Position numbers and translations under genes: made by a program. Positions 9,712 to 19,955 of a stretch of 64,000 nucleotides of DNA are shown piece after piece (position 1 is the first letter of the stretch; the number at the start of each line of letters is the position of its first letter). Source of the DNA: Neobacillus sp. SuZ13. Lineage in GTDB: Bacteria; Bacillota; Bacilli; Bacillales; Cytobacillaceae. The notes beneath the pieces are model-generated. The model did not search any database, was not told the DNA's origin, and worked only from the letters and a program-made list of their open reading frames with translations. The stretch spans positions 1,845,501-1,909,500 of the forward strand of contig NZ_CP126107.1 in the NCBI RefSeq assembly GCF_030123365.1, written 5' to 3'.

Positions 9712-9849
9712 AGCTTCAAGTCAAAAATCATACAATGAATGAAATAAACATTATTCTAAGATAGACTATGATGAATTCTAGAATATAAATATTAGATATT
9801 CGTATGAAGAATAAATATAAGGAAAATTGCCATATAATGAGGAGGATTT

Positions 9850-9954
9850 ATGTTTCTAGAGCAGTCGACATTATCGAATCGAAGTATGTTTCAAATAATA
9901 AAAAAATATTCATATTTTAGACAATATTTCGCTTTAAAGGGTTGCAATTTTTAG
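9850..9954 (+). CDS. Possible 34-aa small ORF upstream of korA
   Basis: ATG 9850 is preceded by GAGGAGGATTT, a near-perfect ribosome site, and opens 34 codons (MFLEQSTLSNRSMF... to ...LKGCNF). It is too short to judge by composition and I recognise no family. It lies in the 485-bp spoVS-korA gap, upstream of a cre-like site. It could be a leader peptide, a real microprotein, or the broken start of a lost gene. Confidence 0.3.
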   Translation: MFLEQSTLSNRSMFQIIKKYSYFRQYFALKGCNF

Positions 9955-9970
9955 TGCATAGGTCTAGAAT

Positions 9971-9984
9971 TGTAAGCGTTTAGT
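9971..9984 (+). promoter_or_regulatory. cre-like site upstream of korA
   Basis: TGTAAGCGTTTAGT matches 12 of 14 positions of the CcpA consensus TGWAANCGNTNWCA. It is 137 bp before korA. Carbon-catabolite control of korAB is inferred from the match only. Confidence 0.4.
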
Positions 9985-10120
9985 ACATATCTTAAGTTAC
10001 ATTTTTTAGTCTTTTTGTAATCATAGGCTAATTTCTAGTGAAATACTCGGAATAGTGCTAAACTAATAAATGAATCAATTTATTCTACTTAATTTTTACA
10101 TATCCAAAGGGGTGTAAGTC

Positions 10121-11857
10121 ATGATCAATCAACTTTCATGGAAAGTTGGAGGACAACAAGGGGAAGGTATTGAAAGTACTGGGGAAATCTTTGCAATTGC
10201 ACTGAATCGCCTGGGATATTACTTGTATGGTTATCGTCACTTTTCTTCACGTATTAAGGGCGGTCATACAAACAACAAAATCAGAGTAAGTACGACAGAA
10301 GTGCGTTCAATTTCTGATGACCTAGATATCCTAGTAGCATTTGACCAAGAAACGATTGATTTAAACTACAAAGAACTACACAGTAATGGTGTAATCCTTG
10401 CTGATGCAAAATTTTCACCAAAGAAACCTGATGATACGCAAGCATCATTGTATGCGGTACCATTTACTGAAATTGCTACTGAACTTGGAACTTCTTTAAT
10501 GAAGAATATGGTAGCAATCGGTGCAACCTCTGCCGTATTAGACTTAGATATTAATGTATTTGAAGTAGTAGTTCGTGAGATTTTTGGCAAAAAAGGCGAC
10601 CAAGTAGTTGCAAAGAATATGGATGCAATCAAAGCTGGCTTTGAAAAAATGAAGGAAAATCTTGCTTCAGGTATCCAAACCATGGAACTTGAAAAGGCTG
10701 ACGGCAAAAAACGGATGTTTATGATTGGTAACGATGCTATTGCACTTGGAGCTATTGCCGGCGGATGCCGTTTTATGGCAGCATACCCAATTACACCTGC
10801 ATCTGAAATTATGGAATATTTGATTAAAAAGTTACCTGCACTAGGTGGTACAGTAATTCAAACAGAAGACGAAATTGCTGCTTGTACAATGGCAATTGGG
10901 GCTAACTACGCCGGTGTACGTACGATTACTGCTTCTGCCGGACCTGGATTATCATTAAAGATGGAAGCAATTGGACTTTCAGGTATTACTGAAACTCCGT
11001 TAGTAATTGTTGACACGCAACGTGGCGGTCCTTCAACAGGATTACCAACTAAACAAGAACAATCAGACCTTATGGCAATGATCTATGGAACACATGGTGA
11101 GATTCCGAAAATTGTCATGGCTCCTAGTACAGTTGAAGAAGCGTTCTATGATACTGCTGAGGCATTCAATTTAGCTGAAGAGTATCAATGTCCTGTCATT
11201 ATTTTATCTGATCTTCAATTATCTTTGGGTAAACAAACCGTTGAACCATTAAGCTATGACAAGGTTGAAATCAGACGTGGGAAATTGGTAACAGATGAAA
11301 TACCTGCTAATGAAAATAATGCGTACTTCAAACGTTATGAAGTAACAGAGGATGGAGTTTCTCCACGTGTAATCCCTGGTATGAAGAATGGTATTCACCA
11401 TGTAACAGGTGTTGAGCACGATGAGACTGGTAAACCATCTGAATCTGCTGCAAACCGGAATGCACAAATGGATAAGCGTTTCCGCAAAATCGAAAATATT
11501 CGCTTTGATACTCCTGTATATAAAAATGTTAAGCACGAGGATGCGGATGTTTTATTTGTAGGATTTAACTCAACACGGGGTGTTATTGAAGAAGCAATGA
11601 CACGTTTAGAGAATGATGGCATTAAAGTCAATCATGCGCACATCCGTCTAATTCATCCGTTCCCTACGGACGAAGTTCTTCCACTTGTTCGTTCTGCTAA
11701 GAAAGTTGTAGTTGTGGAAAACAATGCAACTGGCCAATTAGCGAATATTATGAAAATGAATGTAGGACATGCTGAAAAAATTACAAAGCATCTTAAATAT
11801 GACGGAAATCCATTCCTACCACACGAAGTATATACAAAATGTAAGGAGTTGTTCTAA
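10121..11857 (+). CDS. korA: 2-oxoacid:acceptor (2-oxoglutarate:ferredoxin) oxidoreductase, alpha subunit
   Basis: Fused gamma/alpha chain of 578 aa. Residues about 1-190 are the gamma domain (begins SWKVGGQQGEGIESTGE), and about 200-578 are the PFOR core and domain II (AAYPITPASEIMEYL; TASAGPGLSLKMEAIGLSG). With KorB it interconverts 2-oxoglutarate and succinyl-CoA using ferredoxin. A GGGGTG site precedes ATG 10121; korB starts 3 nt after its stop. The pair lies between spoVS and miaB, as in many Bacilli. A second, NAD-linked route (odhAB) is encoded at 42.4 kb. Confidence 0.95.
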   Translation: MINQLSWKVGGQQGEGIESTGEIFAIALNRLGYYLYGYRHFSSRIKGGHTNNKIRVSTTEVRSISDDLDILVAFDQETIDLNYKELHSNGVILADAKFSPKKPDDTQASLYAVPFTEIATELGTSLMKNMVAIGATSAVLDLDINVFEVVVREIFGKKGDQVVAKNMDAIKAGFEKMKENLASGIQTMELEKADGKKRMFMIGNDAIALGAIAGGCRFMAAYPITPASEIMEYLIKKLPALGGTVIQTEDEIAACTMAIGANYAGVRTITASAGPGLSLKMEAIGLSGITETPLVIVDTQRGGPSTGLPTKQEQSDLMAMIYGTHGEIPKIVMAPSTVEEAFYDTAEAFNLAEEYQCPVIILSDLQLSLGKQTVEPLSYDKVEIRRGKLVTDEIPANENNAYFKRYEVTEDGVSPRVIPGMKNGIHHVTGVEHDETGKPSESAANRNAQMDKRFRKIENIRFDTPVYKNVKHEDADVLFVGFNSTRGVIEEAMTRLENDGIKVNHAHIRLIHPFPTDEVLPLVRSAKKVVVVENNATGQLANIMKMNVGHAEKITKHLKYDGNPFLPHEVYTKCKELF

Positions 11858-11860
11858 ATC

Positions 11861-12727
<867 letters not shown>

Positions 12728-12732
12728 TGTAT

Positions 12733-12773
12733 AATAGAGAATCCCGTGGCTTTAGCCTACGGGATTTTCTATT
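12733..12773 (+). terminator. Stem-loop terminator after korAB
   Basis: A long imperfect stem whose core is AATCCCGT / ACGGGATT, extended by AATAGAGA / TTCTATT. The T tract is weak (ATTGTTTT), so termination may be partial. Confidence 0.7.
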
Positions 12774-12913
12774 GTTTTCAAGCCAGTAAACCTTTATACT
12801 ATTATAATGTGTGGATAATGTCTGGATTTTCAAATTCATTGTTGCACAAGATTATAATCTTAAAAAATTAATAGATGAAATTGTAATATGGATAGAAAGG
12901 GGTATTTGAACAA

Positions 12914-14458
12914 ATGAATGAAAAACAACGTTTAGAAGGTACGCAAGTCGAGTCTGTTAATTCTTCGGACAAAAAATCCGCCAAGGATTACAGCAAGTAC
13001 TTTGAACAAGTAATTACTGCACCATCATTGAAAGATGCTAAGAAACGTGGGAAAGAAGATGTAAAGTACCATAATGACTTTGCGATTCCAGAAGAATTCC
13101 GTGGGATGGGCCAGGGTCGAAAGTTTTATATCCGTACCTATGGCTGTCAAATGAATGAGCATGATACGGAAGTTATGGCAGGAATATTTTTAGCATTAGG
13201 CTATGAACCCACTGACAGCACTGAAGATGCAAATGTCATTTTATTAAATACATGTGCAATTAGAGAAAATGCTGAAAATAAAGTGTTTGGTGAACTAGGT
13301 CATTTAAAGTCATTAAAATTAGAAAAGCCTGACTTACTATTAGGTGTTTGTGGATGTATGTCACAAGAAGAATCTGTTGTTAACAAAATTCTAAAAACCT
13401 ACCACCAGGTTGATATGATTTTTGGTACCCATAATATTCACCGTTTACCACATATCTTGAATGAGGCATACATGTCAAAAGAGATGGTTGTTGAAGTATG
13501 GTCTAAAGAAGGGGATGTTATTGAAAACCTTCCAAAAGTCCGCCGTGGGAATATTAAAGCATGGGTTAACATCATGTACGGCTGTGATAAATTCTGTACG
13601 TACTGTATCGTTCCATTTACCCGTGGGAAAGAAAGAAGCCGCAGGCCTGAAGAAATTATTCAAGAAGTTCGTCATCTTGCTGCACAGGGTTACCAAGAAG
13701 TTACCTTGCTTGGTCAAAATGTAAATGCCTATGGAAAAGATTTAGAAGATGGTTCCTATGGTCTTGGTGAACTGATGGATGAATTACGAAAAATTGATAT
13801 TCCGAGAATTCGCTTCACAACAAGCCATCCGCGTGACTTTGATGATCGTTTAATTAATGTGCTTGCTAAAGGCGGCAACTTAATGGACCATATCCATTTA
13901 CCAGTCCAATCAGGTTCTACTGATGTATTAAAAATTATGGCACGTAAATATACTAGAGAACAATATTTAGAACTAGTAAGAAAAATTAAAGCGGCCATTC
14001 CTAATGTTGCGTTAACCACAGATATTATTGTTGGTTACCCGAATGAAACGGATGAGCAGTTTGAAGAAACAATGTCACTCTACCGTGAAGTCGGTTATGA
14101 ATTAGCATATACCTTTATTTATTCTCCACGTGAAGGTACTCCAGCAGCAAAAATGGAGGATAACGTTCCGATGGAAGTGAAGAAAGCACGTTTACAGCGC
14201 TTAAATGCCCTTGTGAATGAGCTTTCCTTAGAAGCGATGAAAAAACATGAAGGCCAAATCGTCGATGTCCTTGTTGAAGGGGAAAGTAAGAACAATCCTG
14301 ATGTCCTAGCAGGATATACGTCTAGGAATAAGCTTGTAAACTTTGTTGCCCCGAAATCAGCGATTGGAAAAATTGTAAAGGTTAAAATAACTGAAGCAAG
14401 AACATGGTCATTAAACGGAGAAATCGTAGAGAAATTCGAACCAGCAGAGGTGAAGTAA
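12914..14458 (+). CDS. miaB: tRNA-2-methylthio-N6-dimethylallyladenosine synthase MiaB
   Basis: Radical-SAM methylthiotransferase of 514 aa that adds the ms2 group to i6A37 of tRNA. Domain order is a Bacillus-type N-terminal extension (about residues 1-65), the UPF0004 domain with its three cysteines (YGCQMNEHD..., CAIREN..., GVCGCM), the radical-SAM motif C224-x3-C228-x2-C231 (CDKFCTYC) and a C-terminal TRAM domain. GAAAGGGG lies upstream of ATG 12914. ricA begins 1 nt after its stop, so the two are translationally linked. Confidence 0.98.
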   Translation: MNEKQRLEGTQVESVNSSDKKSAKDYSKYFEQVITAPSLKDAKKRGKEDVKYHNDFAIPEEFRGMGQGRKFYIRTYGCQMNEHDTEVMAGIFLALGYEPTDSTEDANVILLNTCAIRENAENKVFGELGHLKSLKLEKPDLLLGVCGCMSQEESVVNKILKTYHQVDMIFGTHNIHRLPHILNEAYMSKEMVVEVWSKEGDVIENLPKVRRGNIKAWVNIMYGCDKFCTYCIVPFTRGKERSRRPEEIIQEVRHLAAQGYQEVTLLGQNVNAYGKDLEDGSYGLGELMDELRKIDIPRIRFTTSHPRDFDDRLINVLAKGGNLMDHIHLPVQSGSTDVLKIMARKYTREQYLELVRKIKAAIPNVALTTDIIVGYPNETDEQFEETMSLYREVGYELAYTFIYSPREGTPAAKMEDNVPMEVKKARLQRLNALVNELSLEAMKKHEGQIVDVLVEGESKNNPDVLAGYTSRNKLVNFVAPKSAIGKIVKVKITEARTWSLNGEIVEKFEPAEVK

Positions 14459-14459
14459 A

Positions 14460-14915
14460 GTGGCGAAATATACAAAAGATGATATCGTTGCACGTGCAAC
14501 AGACTTAGCTCGAATGATTGCAGAAACAGAAGAGGTTGACTTCTTTAAGCGAGCAGAAGCACAGTTGAATGAAAACAAGAAAGTTCACACTTTAATTTCG
14601 GATATTAAAGGCTTACAAAAGCAAGCTGTAAATCTTCAGCACTATGGTAAACCTGAAGCCTTAAAAAAGGTTGAAGATAAAATTGCTTCGATTGAGCAAG
14701 AATTAGATGAAATTCCAGTGGTACAGGAGTTCAAACAATCACAATTAGATGTAAACGAATTGCTTCAAATTATTGCTTCAACCATTTCAAATACGGTTAC
14801 CGATGAAATCATCATTTCTACGGGCGGCGATGTATTATTAGGAGAAACTGGTTCTAGCATGCAAAATGGCGGCGGATCTTGTGACGGCCACGACGATTGC
14901 GATCACGAACATTAA
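14460..14915 (+). CDS. ricA: RicA (YmcA), RicAFT complex subunit
   Basis: YlbF/YmcA-family helical protein of 151 aa with the typical Cys/His-rich tail (CDGHDDCDHEH) that helps bind 4Fe-4S clusters in the RicA-RicF-RicT complex. The complex guides RNase Y cleavage and promotes Spo0A phosphorylation, so it acts in sporulation, competence and biofilm formation. It starts at GTG 14460, 1 nt after the miaB stop, with its ribosome site (GAGGTGA) inside miaB. It is a functional partner of rny at 6539. Confidence 0.95.
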   Translation: MAKYTKDDIVARATDLARMIAETEEVDFFKRAEAQLNENKKVHTLISDIKGLQKQAVNLQHYGKPEALKKVEDKIASIEQELDEIPVVQEFKQSQLDVNELLQIIASTISNTVTDEIIISTGGDVLLGETGSSMQNGGGSCDGHDDCDHEH

Positions 14916-14921
14916 GAATTC

Positions 14922-14954
14922 AGCCAGGCTTATTAGAGCCTGGCTTTATTTTTT
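14922..14954 (+). terminator. Terminator after ricA
   Basis: A 9-bp stem AGCCAGGCT / AGCCTGGCT with a 6-nt loop, followed by TTATTTTTT. Confidence 0.9.
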
Positions 14955-15154
14955 CCTTACATTTATTTTCCCCACTGACCAGAATCTTATTACTCTTCCT
15001 TTATAAGTACATGCATACAAGGCACACACCTATAACTCCCGCATAAAATGAACTATGACTAAACTTTTATCCAGTACTAAACAAAATAAATTTCACACTA
15101 GTCTTATATCTTGCATACGATGAAATGAAAATGAATGAGGAGGGTTCGCGCGAA

Positions 15155-15697
15155 ATGGGAGAATATAGAGAGATAATTACCAAGGCCGTAGTAGCGAAAG
15201 GACGAAAATTCACCCAGTCCAATCATACGATTAGCCCGGCGCATAGTCCAACAAGTATACTTGGCTGTTGGATCATCAACCATAAATACAATGCGAAAAA
15301 GGTAGGCAAAACTGTAGAGATACATGGCTCTTACGACATCAATGTTTGGTATTCATTTAATGATAATACCAAAACAGAAGTTGTCACAGAACGTGTCCAG
15401 TATACAGATGTCATTAAGTTAAAGTATCGCGACCATGATTGCCTCGATGACAATGAAATTTGTGCTCGAGTGCTGCAACAGCCAAATTGTGTTGAAGCGG
15501 TCATTTCCCCGAATGGCAATCGTATCATCGTCCATGTTGAAAGAGAGTTCCTCGTAGAGGTAATTGGCGAAACCAAGGTTTGTGTTCTTGTCAGCTCAGA
15601 GGGACACAAAGACGACGATGATTGGGGCTTGGACGTTGACGACGAAGAATTCGAAGAGTTAAATCCAGATTTCTTAGTCGGTTCCGAAGAAGAATAA
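15155..15697 (+). CDS. cotE: Outer spore coat morphogenetic protein CotE
   Basis: Protein of 180 aa beginning [19 protein letters not shown], nearly identical to the N-terminus of B. subtilis CotE, with a very acidic Asp/Glu-rich C-terminus ([18 protein letters not shown]). CotE organises outer coat assembly around the forespore. ATG 15155 is chosen over the in-frame ATG at 15125 because of this homology and the GAGGAGGG site at 15137-15144. It follows ricA as in B. subtilis. Confidence 0.96.
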   Translation: MGEYREIITKAVVAKGRKFTQSNHTISPAHSPTSILGCWIINHKYNAKKVGKTVEIHGSYDINVWYSFNDNTKTEVVTERVQYTDVIKLKYRDHDCLDDNEICARVLQQPNCVEAVISPNGNRIIVHVEREFLVEVIGETKVCVLVSSEGHKDDDDWGLDVDDEEFEELNPDFLVGSEEE

Positions 15698-15701
15698 AAG
15701 T

Positions 15702-15732
15702 AACTAGGAGGTTTTTACTTCCTAGTTTTTTT
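15702..15732 (+). terminator. Terminator after cotE
   Basis: Stem AACTAGGA / TCCTAGTT with a 10-nt loop and a run of T residues. Confidence 0.85.
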
Positions 15733-15790
15733 CTTTTCCGGGGGAATTAATAAAGGCAAAATTAGCAAGCTAAGACAAGGAGGTGTTAGA

Positions 15791-15991
15791 ATGGATCCTA
15801 GACAGCCAGGAAATAAAAATATGCCAGATTTTGACCAATTAAATGACCGAATAATCGCTGAAAGTTCACCCTCACCAATGTTAGTGATCAAAACAAATCT
15901 CGATCCACAAGATGCTACGGAATGTAATCCGTATTACAATGATACTGTAGTAAAAAACCCTAAAAAAGTTAAGGATTATTTTGAGGAATAA
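15791..15991 (+). CDS. Small hypothetical protein (66 aa)
   Basis: Hydrophilic 66-aa protein rich in Asn, Asp and Pro, with no signal peptide, membrane helix or recognised motif. It is supported by AAGGAGGTG 6 nt upstream of the ATG and by its own flanking terminators. It follows cotE; a role in sporulation is possible from position alone. I do not recognise the family. Confidence 0.65.
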   Translation: MDPRQPGNKNMPDFDQLNDRIIAESSPSPMLVIKTNLDPQDATECNPYYNDTVVKNPKKVKDYFEE

Positions 15992-16020
15992 GAAAGCCAG
16001 GAGTTTAACCCTGGCTTTCT
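15991..16020. terminator. Bidirectional terminator between the 66-aa gene and the GNAT gene
   Basis: A perfect 10-bp stem AGAAAGCCAG / CTGGCTTTCT with a 10-nt loop. It overlaps the ends of both convergent genes. Confidence 0.7.
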
Positions 16021-16556
16021 ATCCATTCTGGTTTTAATAACGACAGGACGTACGTATCATGAAAATGCTCATTTTGATTAATATAGCCGCGCAGGATTCC
16101 TTCATTTGTGAAACCAATCTTCATTAGTAAATTGATTGATGCTTCATTTTCCGGGTAGACAACGGCACCAATACGATATAGATCTAATTGTTGAAAGCTA
16201 AAACGGATCACTTCATTTATTGCTTCGGAGCTTAGTCCCATTCTCCAAAAATTTGGATGGAGTTCATAGCCAATCTCTGCACGCTTATTTTTTAAATGTA
16301 AACCATTAAGACCCACTGTACCGATGAAACGCTGATTTTCTTTTAATTTAATACCCCAACGGATCCCGCGCTTATCAACAAAATTCTTATGAAACATGTC
16401 AATTAATCTTGATGCTTCAACGGGAAGAGTAAAACGATTAGTCCCATAAAACCTTGTCACTTCTTCTAAGGATAAAATATCGTATATGTAGTCAACATGC
16501 TGATGGGTTATTTCAATTAATTTAAGTCTTTTGGTTTCTAAAATGGGAAAAGTCAT
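16005..16556 (-). CDS. GNAT family N-acetyltransferase (RimJ/RimL type)
   Basis: Acetyl-CoA-dependent acyltransferase of 183 aa. It opens with the RimJ/RimL-like ETKRLKLIEIT, followed by RFIGTVGLNG, then AEIGYELHPNFWRMGLSSEA (motif A, acetyl-CoA loop), and later NEASINLLMKIGFTNEGILR. Ribosomal-protein or other small-substrate acetylation is the family role; the substrate is unknown. It is convergent with the 66-aa gene and shares a bidirectional terminator with it. Confidence 0.85.
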   Translation of the reverse strand: MTFPILETKRLKLIEITHQHVDYIYDILSLEEVTRFYGTNRFTLPVEASRLIDMFHKNFVDKRGIRWGIKLKENQRFIGTVGLNGLHLKNKRAEIGYELHPNFWRMGLSSEAINEVIRFSFQQLDLYRIGAVVYPENEASINLLMKIGFTNEGILRGYINQNEHFHDTYVLSLLKPEWIESQG

Positions 16557-16686
16557 AGCAAATCCTTTCTATTAGCCTTTATTGCTTCCGAATTTCTATA
16601 TGAATTCTAAATCTTTATACTAATTATTAGTGTATAATGGCATAAAAGAAATTTCCATTATATTTTGGTTTAGAAGGTGTACAATT

Positions 16687-17334
16687 TTGCAAAAAGCAGA
16701 GTATATAAATTTAATAGAAACAGAGTTATTCCCGAAAATACAATTAACGACAATCAGTCCGTTTGACCCCATTATCATAGAAAATCAGTCACCGATCTGG
16801 AGAACCATCGGAAGTGGTAATTATGCTGGGGTATTTTCGCTTGATGCAAAGCCAGAATGGGTTGTAAAAGTATATGGGCGAAATCCTGAGGAACTTAAGA
16901 AGGAAATTGAAGTATATAAAAGATTAGGAAATCATAAAAGTTATTCTACACTGTATGATTATGGGGAAAATTATTTAATCTTAAAAAAGCTTGAAGGTAT
17001 TACTTTGTTTGATGCCCTTGTAAAGGGGGTTCCAATTCCCGAATCAGTTATAAAAGATATTGATTCCGGTTTAGATTATGCAAGGTCAGTTGGATTAAAT
17101 CCCTATGATGTCCATGGGAAAAATGTCGTCATGTTTGAGGGTAGAGGATATATTGTTGATATATCCGATTTTTATAAGAAAGGATTTTGTAGGAAATGGA
17201 AAGATTTAAAAAAAGCTTATTATAAGATTTATTTACCATATATATATAAATATCATCCACCAATCCCTTTTTTAATGGTGGATGCAATGCGGAAAGGATA
17301 TCGGATGTATCGTCGTTTGAAAAAGAAAGGCTAA
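16687..17334 (+). CDS. YrzF-like serine/threonine protein kinase family protein
   Basis: Small kinase-fold protein of 215 aa. It has a glycine-rich GSGNYAGVFS loop, VVKVYG (Lys), a catalytic-loop-like DVHGKNVV and VDISDF in place of DFG. It ends in a basic tail. Size and motifs match B. subtilis YrzF. TTG 16687 is chosen because AGAAGGTG (16672-16679) is 7 nt upstream; an in-frame GTG at 16630 overlaps a TATAAT-like -10 element and lacks a ribosome site. Kinase activity is inferred from the motifs. Confidence 0.7.
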   Translation: MQKAEYINLIETELFPKIQLTTISPFDPIIIENQSPIWRTIGSGNYAGVFSLDAKPEWVVKVYGRNPEELKKEIEVYKRLGNHKSYSTLYDYGENYLILKKLEGITLFDALVKGVPIPESVIKDIDSGLDYARSVGLNPYDVHGKNVVMFEGRGYIVDISDFYKKGFCRKWKDLKKAYYKIYLPYIYKYHPPIPFLMVDAMRKGYRMYRRLKKKG

Positions 17335-17362
17335 AAATAATAATATTTAGCGAGGTGTAATT

Positions 17363-17827
17363 ATGGATGACCGTCAGTTTCGAAACGCAATGGGGAAATT
17401 TGCAACTGGAGTAACAGTAGTGGCAACAGAAGTAGCGGGAAATGTACATGGAATGACTGCGAATGCCTTTATGTCTGTTTCGCTTAATCCAAAACTTGTT
17501 GTCATTTCGATTGCTGAAAAAGCACAAATGCTTGAAAAAATAAAACAAAGCAAAAAGTTCTCGGTCAATATCCTTGCTGCCAAACAGCAAGAATTATCAA
17601 TGATTTTTGCGGGGCAGTTAAAAAATCAACAAGAAGTACCGTTTGAGCGTATTGAAGGAATCCCAGTTTTACCTGGTGCAGTGGCACAAATTACATGTGA
17701 AGTATCGGCCGAGCATGTGGAAGGAGATCATACCCTTTTTATTGGCCGGGTAACTAGCATTAACCTGGAGGATTCGGACCCGCTAATTTATTTTGGTGGA
17801 AAATATAGATCGCTTGCAGATGAGTAG
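17363..17827 (+). CDS. Flavin reductase family protein (HpaC/DIM6-NTAB type)
   Basis: FMN-binding split-barrel protein of 154 aa beginning DDRQFRNAMGKFATGVTVVAT, the classic flavin-reductase-like start. Such proteins supply reduced flavin to two-component monooxygenases. The flavin monooxygenases at 55-60 kb need such a partner, but they are 38 kb away, so the link is only a possibility. GCGAGGTG precedes ATG 17363. The debris of an etfA gene follows directly. Confidence 0.85.
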   Translation: MDDRQFRNAMGKFATGVTVVATEVAGNVHGMTANAFMSVSLNPKLVVISIAEKAQMLEKIKQSKKFSVNILAAKQQELSMIFAGQLKNQQEVPFERIEGIPVLPGAVAQITCEVSAEHVEGDHTLFIGRVTSINLEDSDPLIYFGGKYRSLADE

Positions 17828-17843
17828 ATTATGAATCAAACAG

Positions 17844-17977
17844 TTTGCGAAAACTGTTGTCGCAATCAATACAGATTCAGAAGCGCCTATTTTTAAACGT
17901 GCCAATCTCGGTGTGATTGCGACTACAAGACAGTAATTCCAGCACTTACGGAAAAATTAAAAAAGGTACTAGTATAA
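17844..17977 (+). pseudogene. etfA: Remnant of electron-transfer flavoprotein alpha subunit (C-terminal tail)
   Basis: Translation from about 17844 gives FAKTVVAINTDSEAPIFKRA, continuing NLGVI. A frame change near 17919 then continues DYKTVIPALTEKLKKVLV to TAA 17975-17977. Together these match the conserved ETF-alpha C-terminus (IAIN.D.EAPIF...ADLG.VGD...VPALTEKLK). No 5' part of the gene is present and the frame is broken, so this is a decayed tail of about 44 codons. It explains most of the 284-bp gap. Confidence 0.75.
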
Positions 17978-18008
17978 TAGATTAAATTGTCGATTGAAGG
18001 AATTTAGT

Positions 18009-18037
18009 AAGTCCTCCTAGAAGGGCTTATTTTTTTA
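18009..18037 (+). terminator. Probable terminator after the etfA remnant
   Basis: Stem AAGTCCT / AGGGCTT (one G-U pair) with a 6-nt loop and eight T residues. It is probably the original etfA terminator. Confidence 0.6.
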
Positions 18038-18111
18038 TTTTCTGAATATTTGATACAATAGAGATACAAAAATTTCTTAGTAAAATTGATGATAATAAAG
18101 GAGCTTAAACT

Positions 18112-18921
18112 ATGATACTACAACTCGAAAATGTCTCTTTAAGACGAGAAGGAAATTGGATTTTGCAAGATGTAAATTGGCAGATTAATAGAGGAGAAAA
18201 CTGGGTATTATTTGGTTTAAATGGCTCGGGTAAAACTGCAATCTTAAATTTATTAAATGCCTATTATTTTCCGACAAAAGGGAATGTAACTGTACTGGGG
18301 ATGGAATTTGGGAAAACGTATTTAAGTGAGAGGCTGCGCAAACAAATTGGATTTGTTTCATCTTCACTTCAGGAAAAATTTCATCCAGGAGATAATGCAT
18401 TTGAGGTTGTCTTAAGCGGTGCTTTTGCTTCGATTGGTCTCTATGAAACACCCACAGATGAAATGAGAAAAAAGGCTGTTGGACTCTTAGAGACACTTGG
18501 TTGTATTAGATATGCAAACAGAAATTACGAAAAATTATCACAAGGGGAAAAGCAGCGTGTTTTAATTGCTCGTGCACTGATGGCAGACCCCTCTTTGCTC
18601 ATTTTGGATGAACCGACAAATGGACTAGATTTTATCGCACGTGAACAACTATTAGAATCAATTGAAAAAATTGCAAAAAATCAAGATGGCCCGACCATGA
18701 TTTATGTCACCCATCATGTCGAAGAAATCCTGCCAGTTTTCAATAAAACCCTTTTACTAAAAGAGGGTCAAGTTTTTGCAGATGGAGAGACAAGTGAATT
18801 GATATCAAGTGAAAAGTTAACGGAGTTTTTCAATCTTCCTGTACAGGTTGAGTGGAAGATAAACCGTCCATTGCTTACTAGACTTCAGGTTGATGAGAAA
18901 GATAGAATTAGAGCATATTAA
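18112..18921 (+). CDS. ABC transporter ATP-binding protein (YlmA-like)
   Basis: ATPase of 269 aa with Walker A GLNGSGKT (near residues 35-42), signature LSQGEKQR, Walker B LLILDEPT and the H-loop YVTHH. Length and sequence resemble YlmA of Bacilli and the ModF/PhrA-like stand-alone ATPases. No permease is adjacent, so the transport partner, if any, is elsewhere. AAAGGAGC precedes ATG 18112. Confidence 0.85.
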   Translation: MILQLENVSLRREGNWILQDVNWQINRGENWVLFGLNGSGKTAILNLLNAYYFPTKGNVTVLGMEFGKTYLSERLRKQIGFVSSSLQEKFHPGDNAFEVVLSGAFASIGLYETPTDEMRKKAVGLLETLGCIRYANRNYEKLSQGEKQRVLIARALMADPSLLILDEPTNGLDFIAREQLLESIEKIAKNQDGPTMIYVTHHVEEILPVFNKTLLLKEGQVFADGETSELISSEKLTEFFNLPVQVEWKINRPLLTRLQVDEKDRIRAY

Positions 18922-19068
18922 TGATCGAAAAAGGCGCATGAATGCATCATGTGCCTACTCTAGTTATTTTGGTTAATGTGTAAAACTTCACAGATTTAGA
19001 GAAGATCGTAGTATATAGTATAAGGGAACTATATTACTAAAATTTATCTGACTGAGAGGTTGGGCAAG

Positions 19069-19953
19069 ATGAAAAAATCTTTTGTTTTCATATTGAGTCT
19101 GATGTTTATATTAATTACAGGCTGTGGGTCAGCAAGTAACTTAACAATAAAACTTTCTACACCAAAAACATTTATACCTGGAAAAATATATGCGATGCAG
19201 TTTTCAGTGATTGACAAACAGGGAAATCCGGTGAAGGGTGCTAAAGTAAGTGCTGACTTAAATATGAAAAATATGGATCACGGAACAACCCCTTTAACTA
19301 TAGAAGAAATAGGGGATGGCAAATATTTAGGAACCGCTAATTTAGCGATGAACGGTGATTGGGTTGCTTCAATAAAAGTAGAACACGATGGCAAAATTGT
19401 TGAGGACGAAAAGCAATTTACTGTTGAGGCAAAAACATTAGAGAATGCCCATAAAGTGACAAAAGAGGTTACTTTACCTGATTTTAAGTTTATTGACCAA
19501 AATGGAAATTCAGTAACGAAACAAGATTTTTTAGGAAAAACCGTTATACTAACCTTTACGTATGTTAATTGTATCGACCCAAACGCATGTCCAATATTAT
19601 TGGGGAATTTCAGCAACTTGCAGCAGGATCTGAAATCAAAAGGAAGTAAAATAGATAATCTTTTACTTGTTTCCGTTTCACTTGATCCTGAAAATGATAC
19701 ACCAGAAGTCATGAAAGAACATGCAAAGAAAATGAAATTTGATCTATCCTATTTGAAAATGCTTACAGGGGATAAGAATCAGATTCAAAGCTTGGCAGAT
19801 ACCCTTGGTGAGCATTTCGAAAAAACCGAGAGAGAAGTTTTGCATGATAATAAAACGTTTATATTTAATAAGGACGGAAGGTTAACTCATGAATTTACTG
19901 GAAGCATGATTGATCGAAATGAATTGTATCAGGTAATTAAACTAGGAAAATAA
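19069..19953 (+). CDS. Lipoprotein with YtkA/FixH-like and SCO1/SenC domains
   Basis: Exported lipoprotein of 294 aa. The signal peptide ends in the lipobox ITGC (Cys about residue 20). Residues about 25-130 form a YtkA/FixH-like beta domain; about 135-294 are a thioredoxin-fold SCO domain. The redox cysteines are spaced C-x5-C (CIDPNACP) rather than the common C-x3-C, and a conserved His occurs in VLHDNKTFIF. SCO proteins deliver copper to cytochrome oxidase; copper or redox work at the membrane surface is inferred. ATG 19069 is preferred over TTG 19060, which overlaps the GAGAGGT site. Confidence 0.85.
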   Translation: MKKSFVFILSLMFILITGCGSASNLTIKLSTPKTFIPGKIYAMQFSVIDKQGNPVKGAKVSADLNMKNMDHGTTPLTIEEIGDGKYLGTANLAMNGDWVASIKVEHDGKIVEDEKQFTVEAKTLENAHKVTKEVTLPDFKFIDQNGNSVTKQDFLGKTVILTFTYVNCIDPNACPILLGNFSNLQQDLKSKGSKIDNLLLVSVSLDPENDTPEVMKEHAKKMKFDLSYLKMLTGDKNQIQSLADTLGEHFEKTEREVLHDNKTFIFNKDGRLTHEFTGSMIDRNELYQVIKLGK

Positions 19954-19955
19954 AT

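Noticed and set aside
17363..17827. Flavin reductase as the partner of the pra or LLM enzymes
   Set aside because: PobA is single-component, and the LLM cluster is 38 kb away; no shared regulatory motif was seen.
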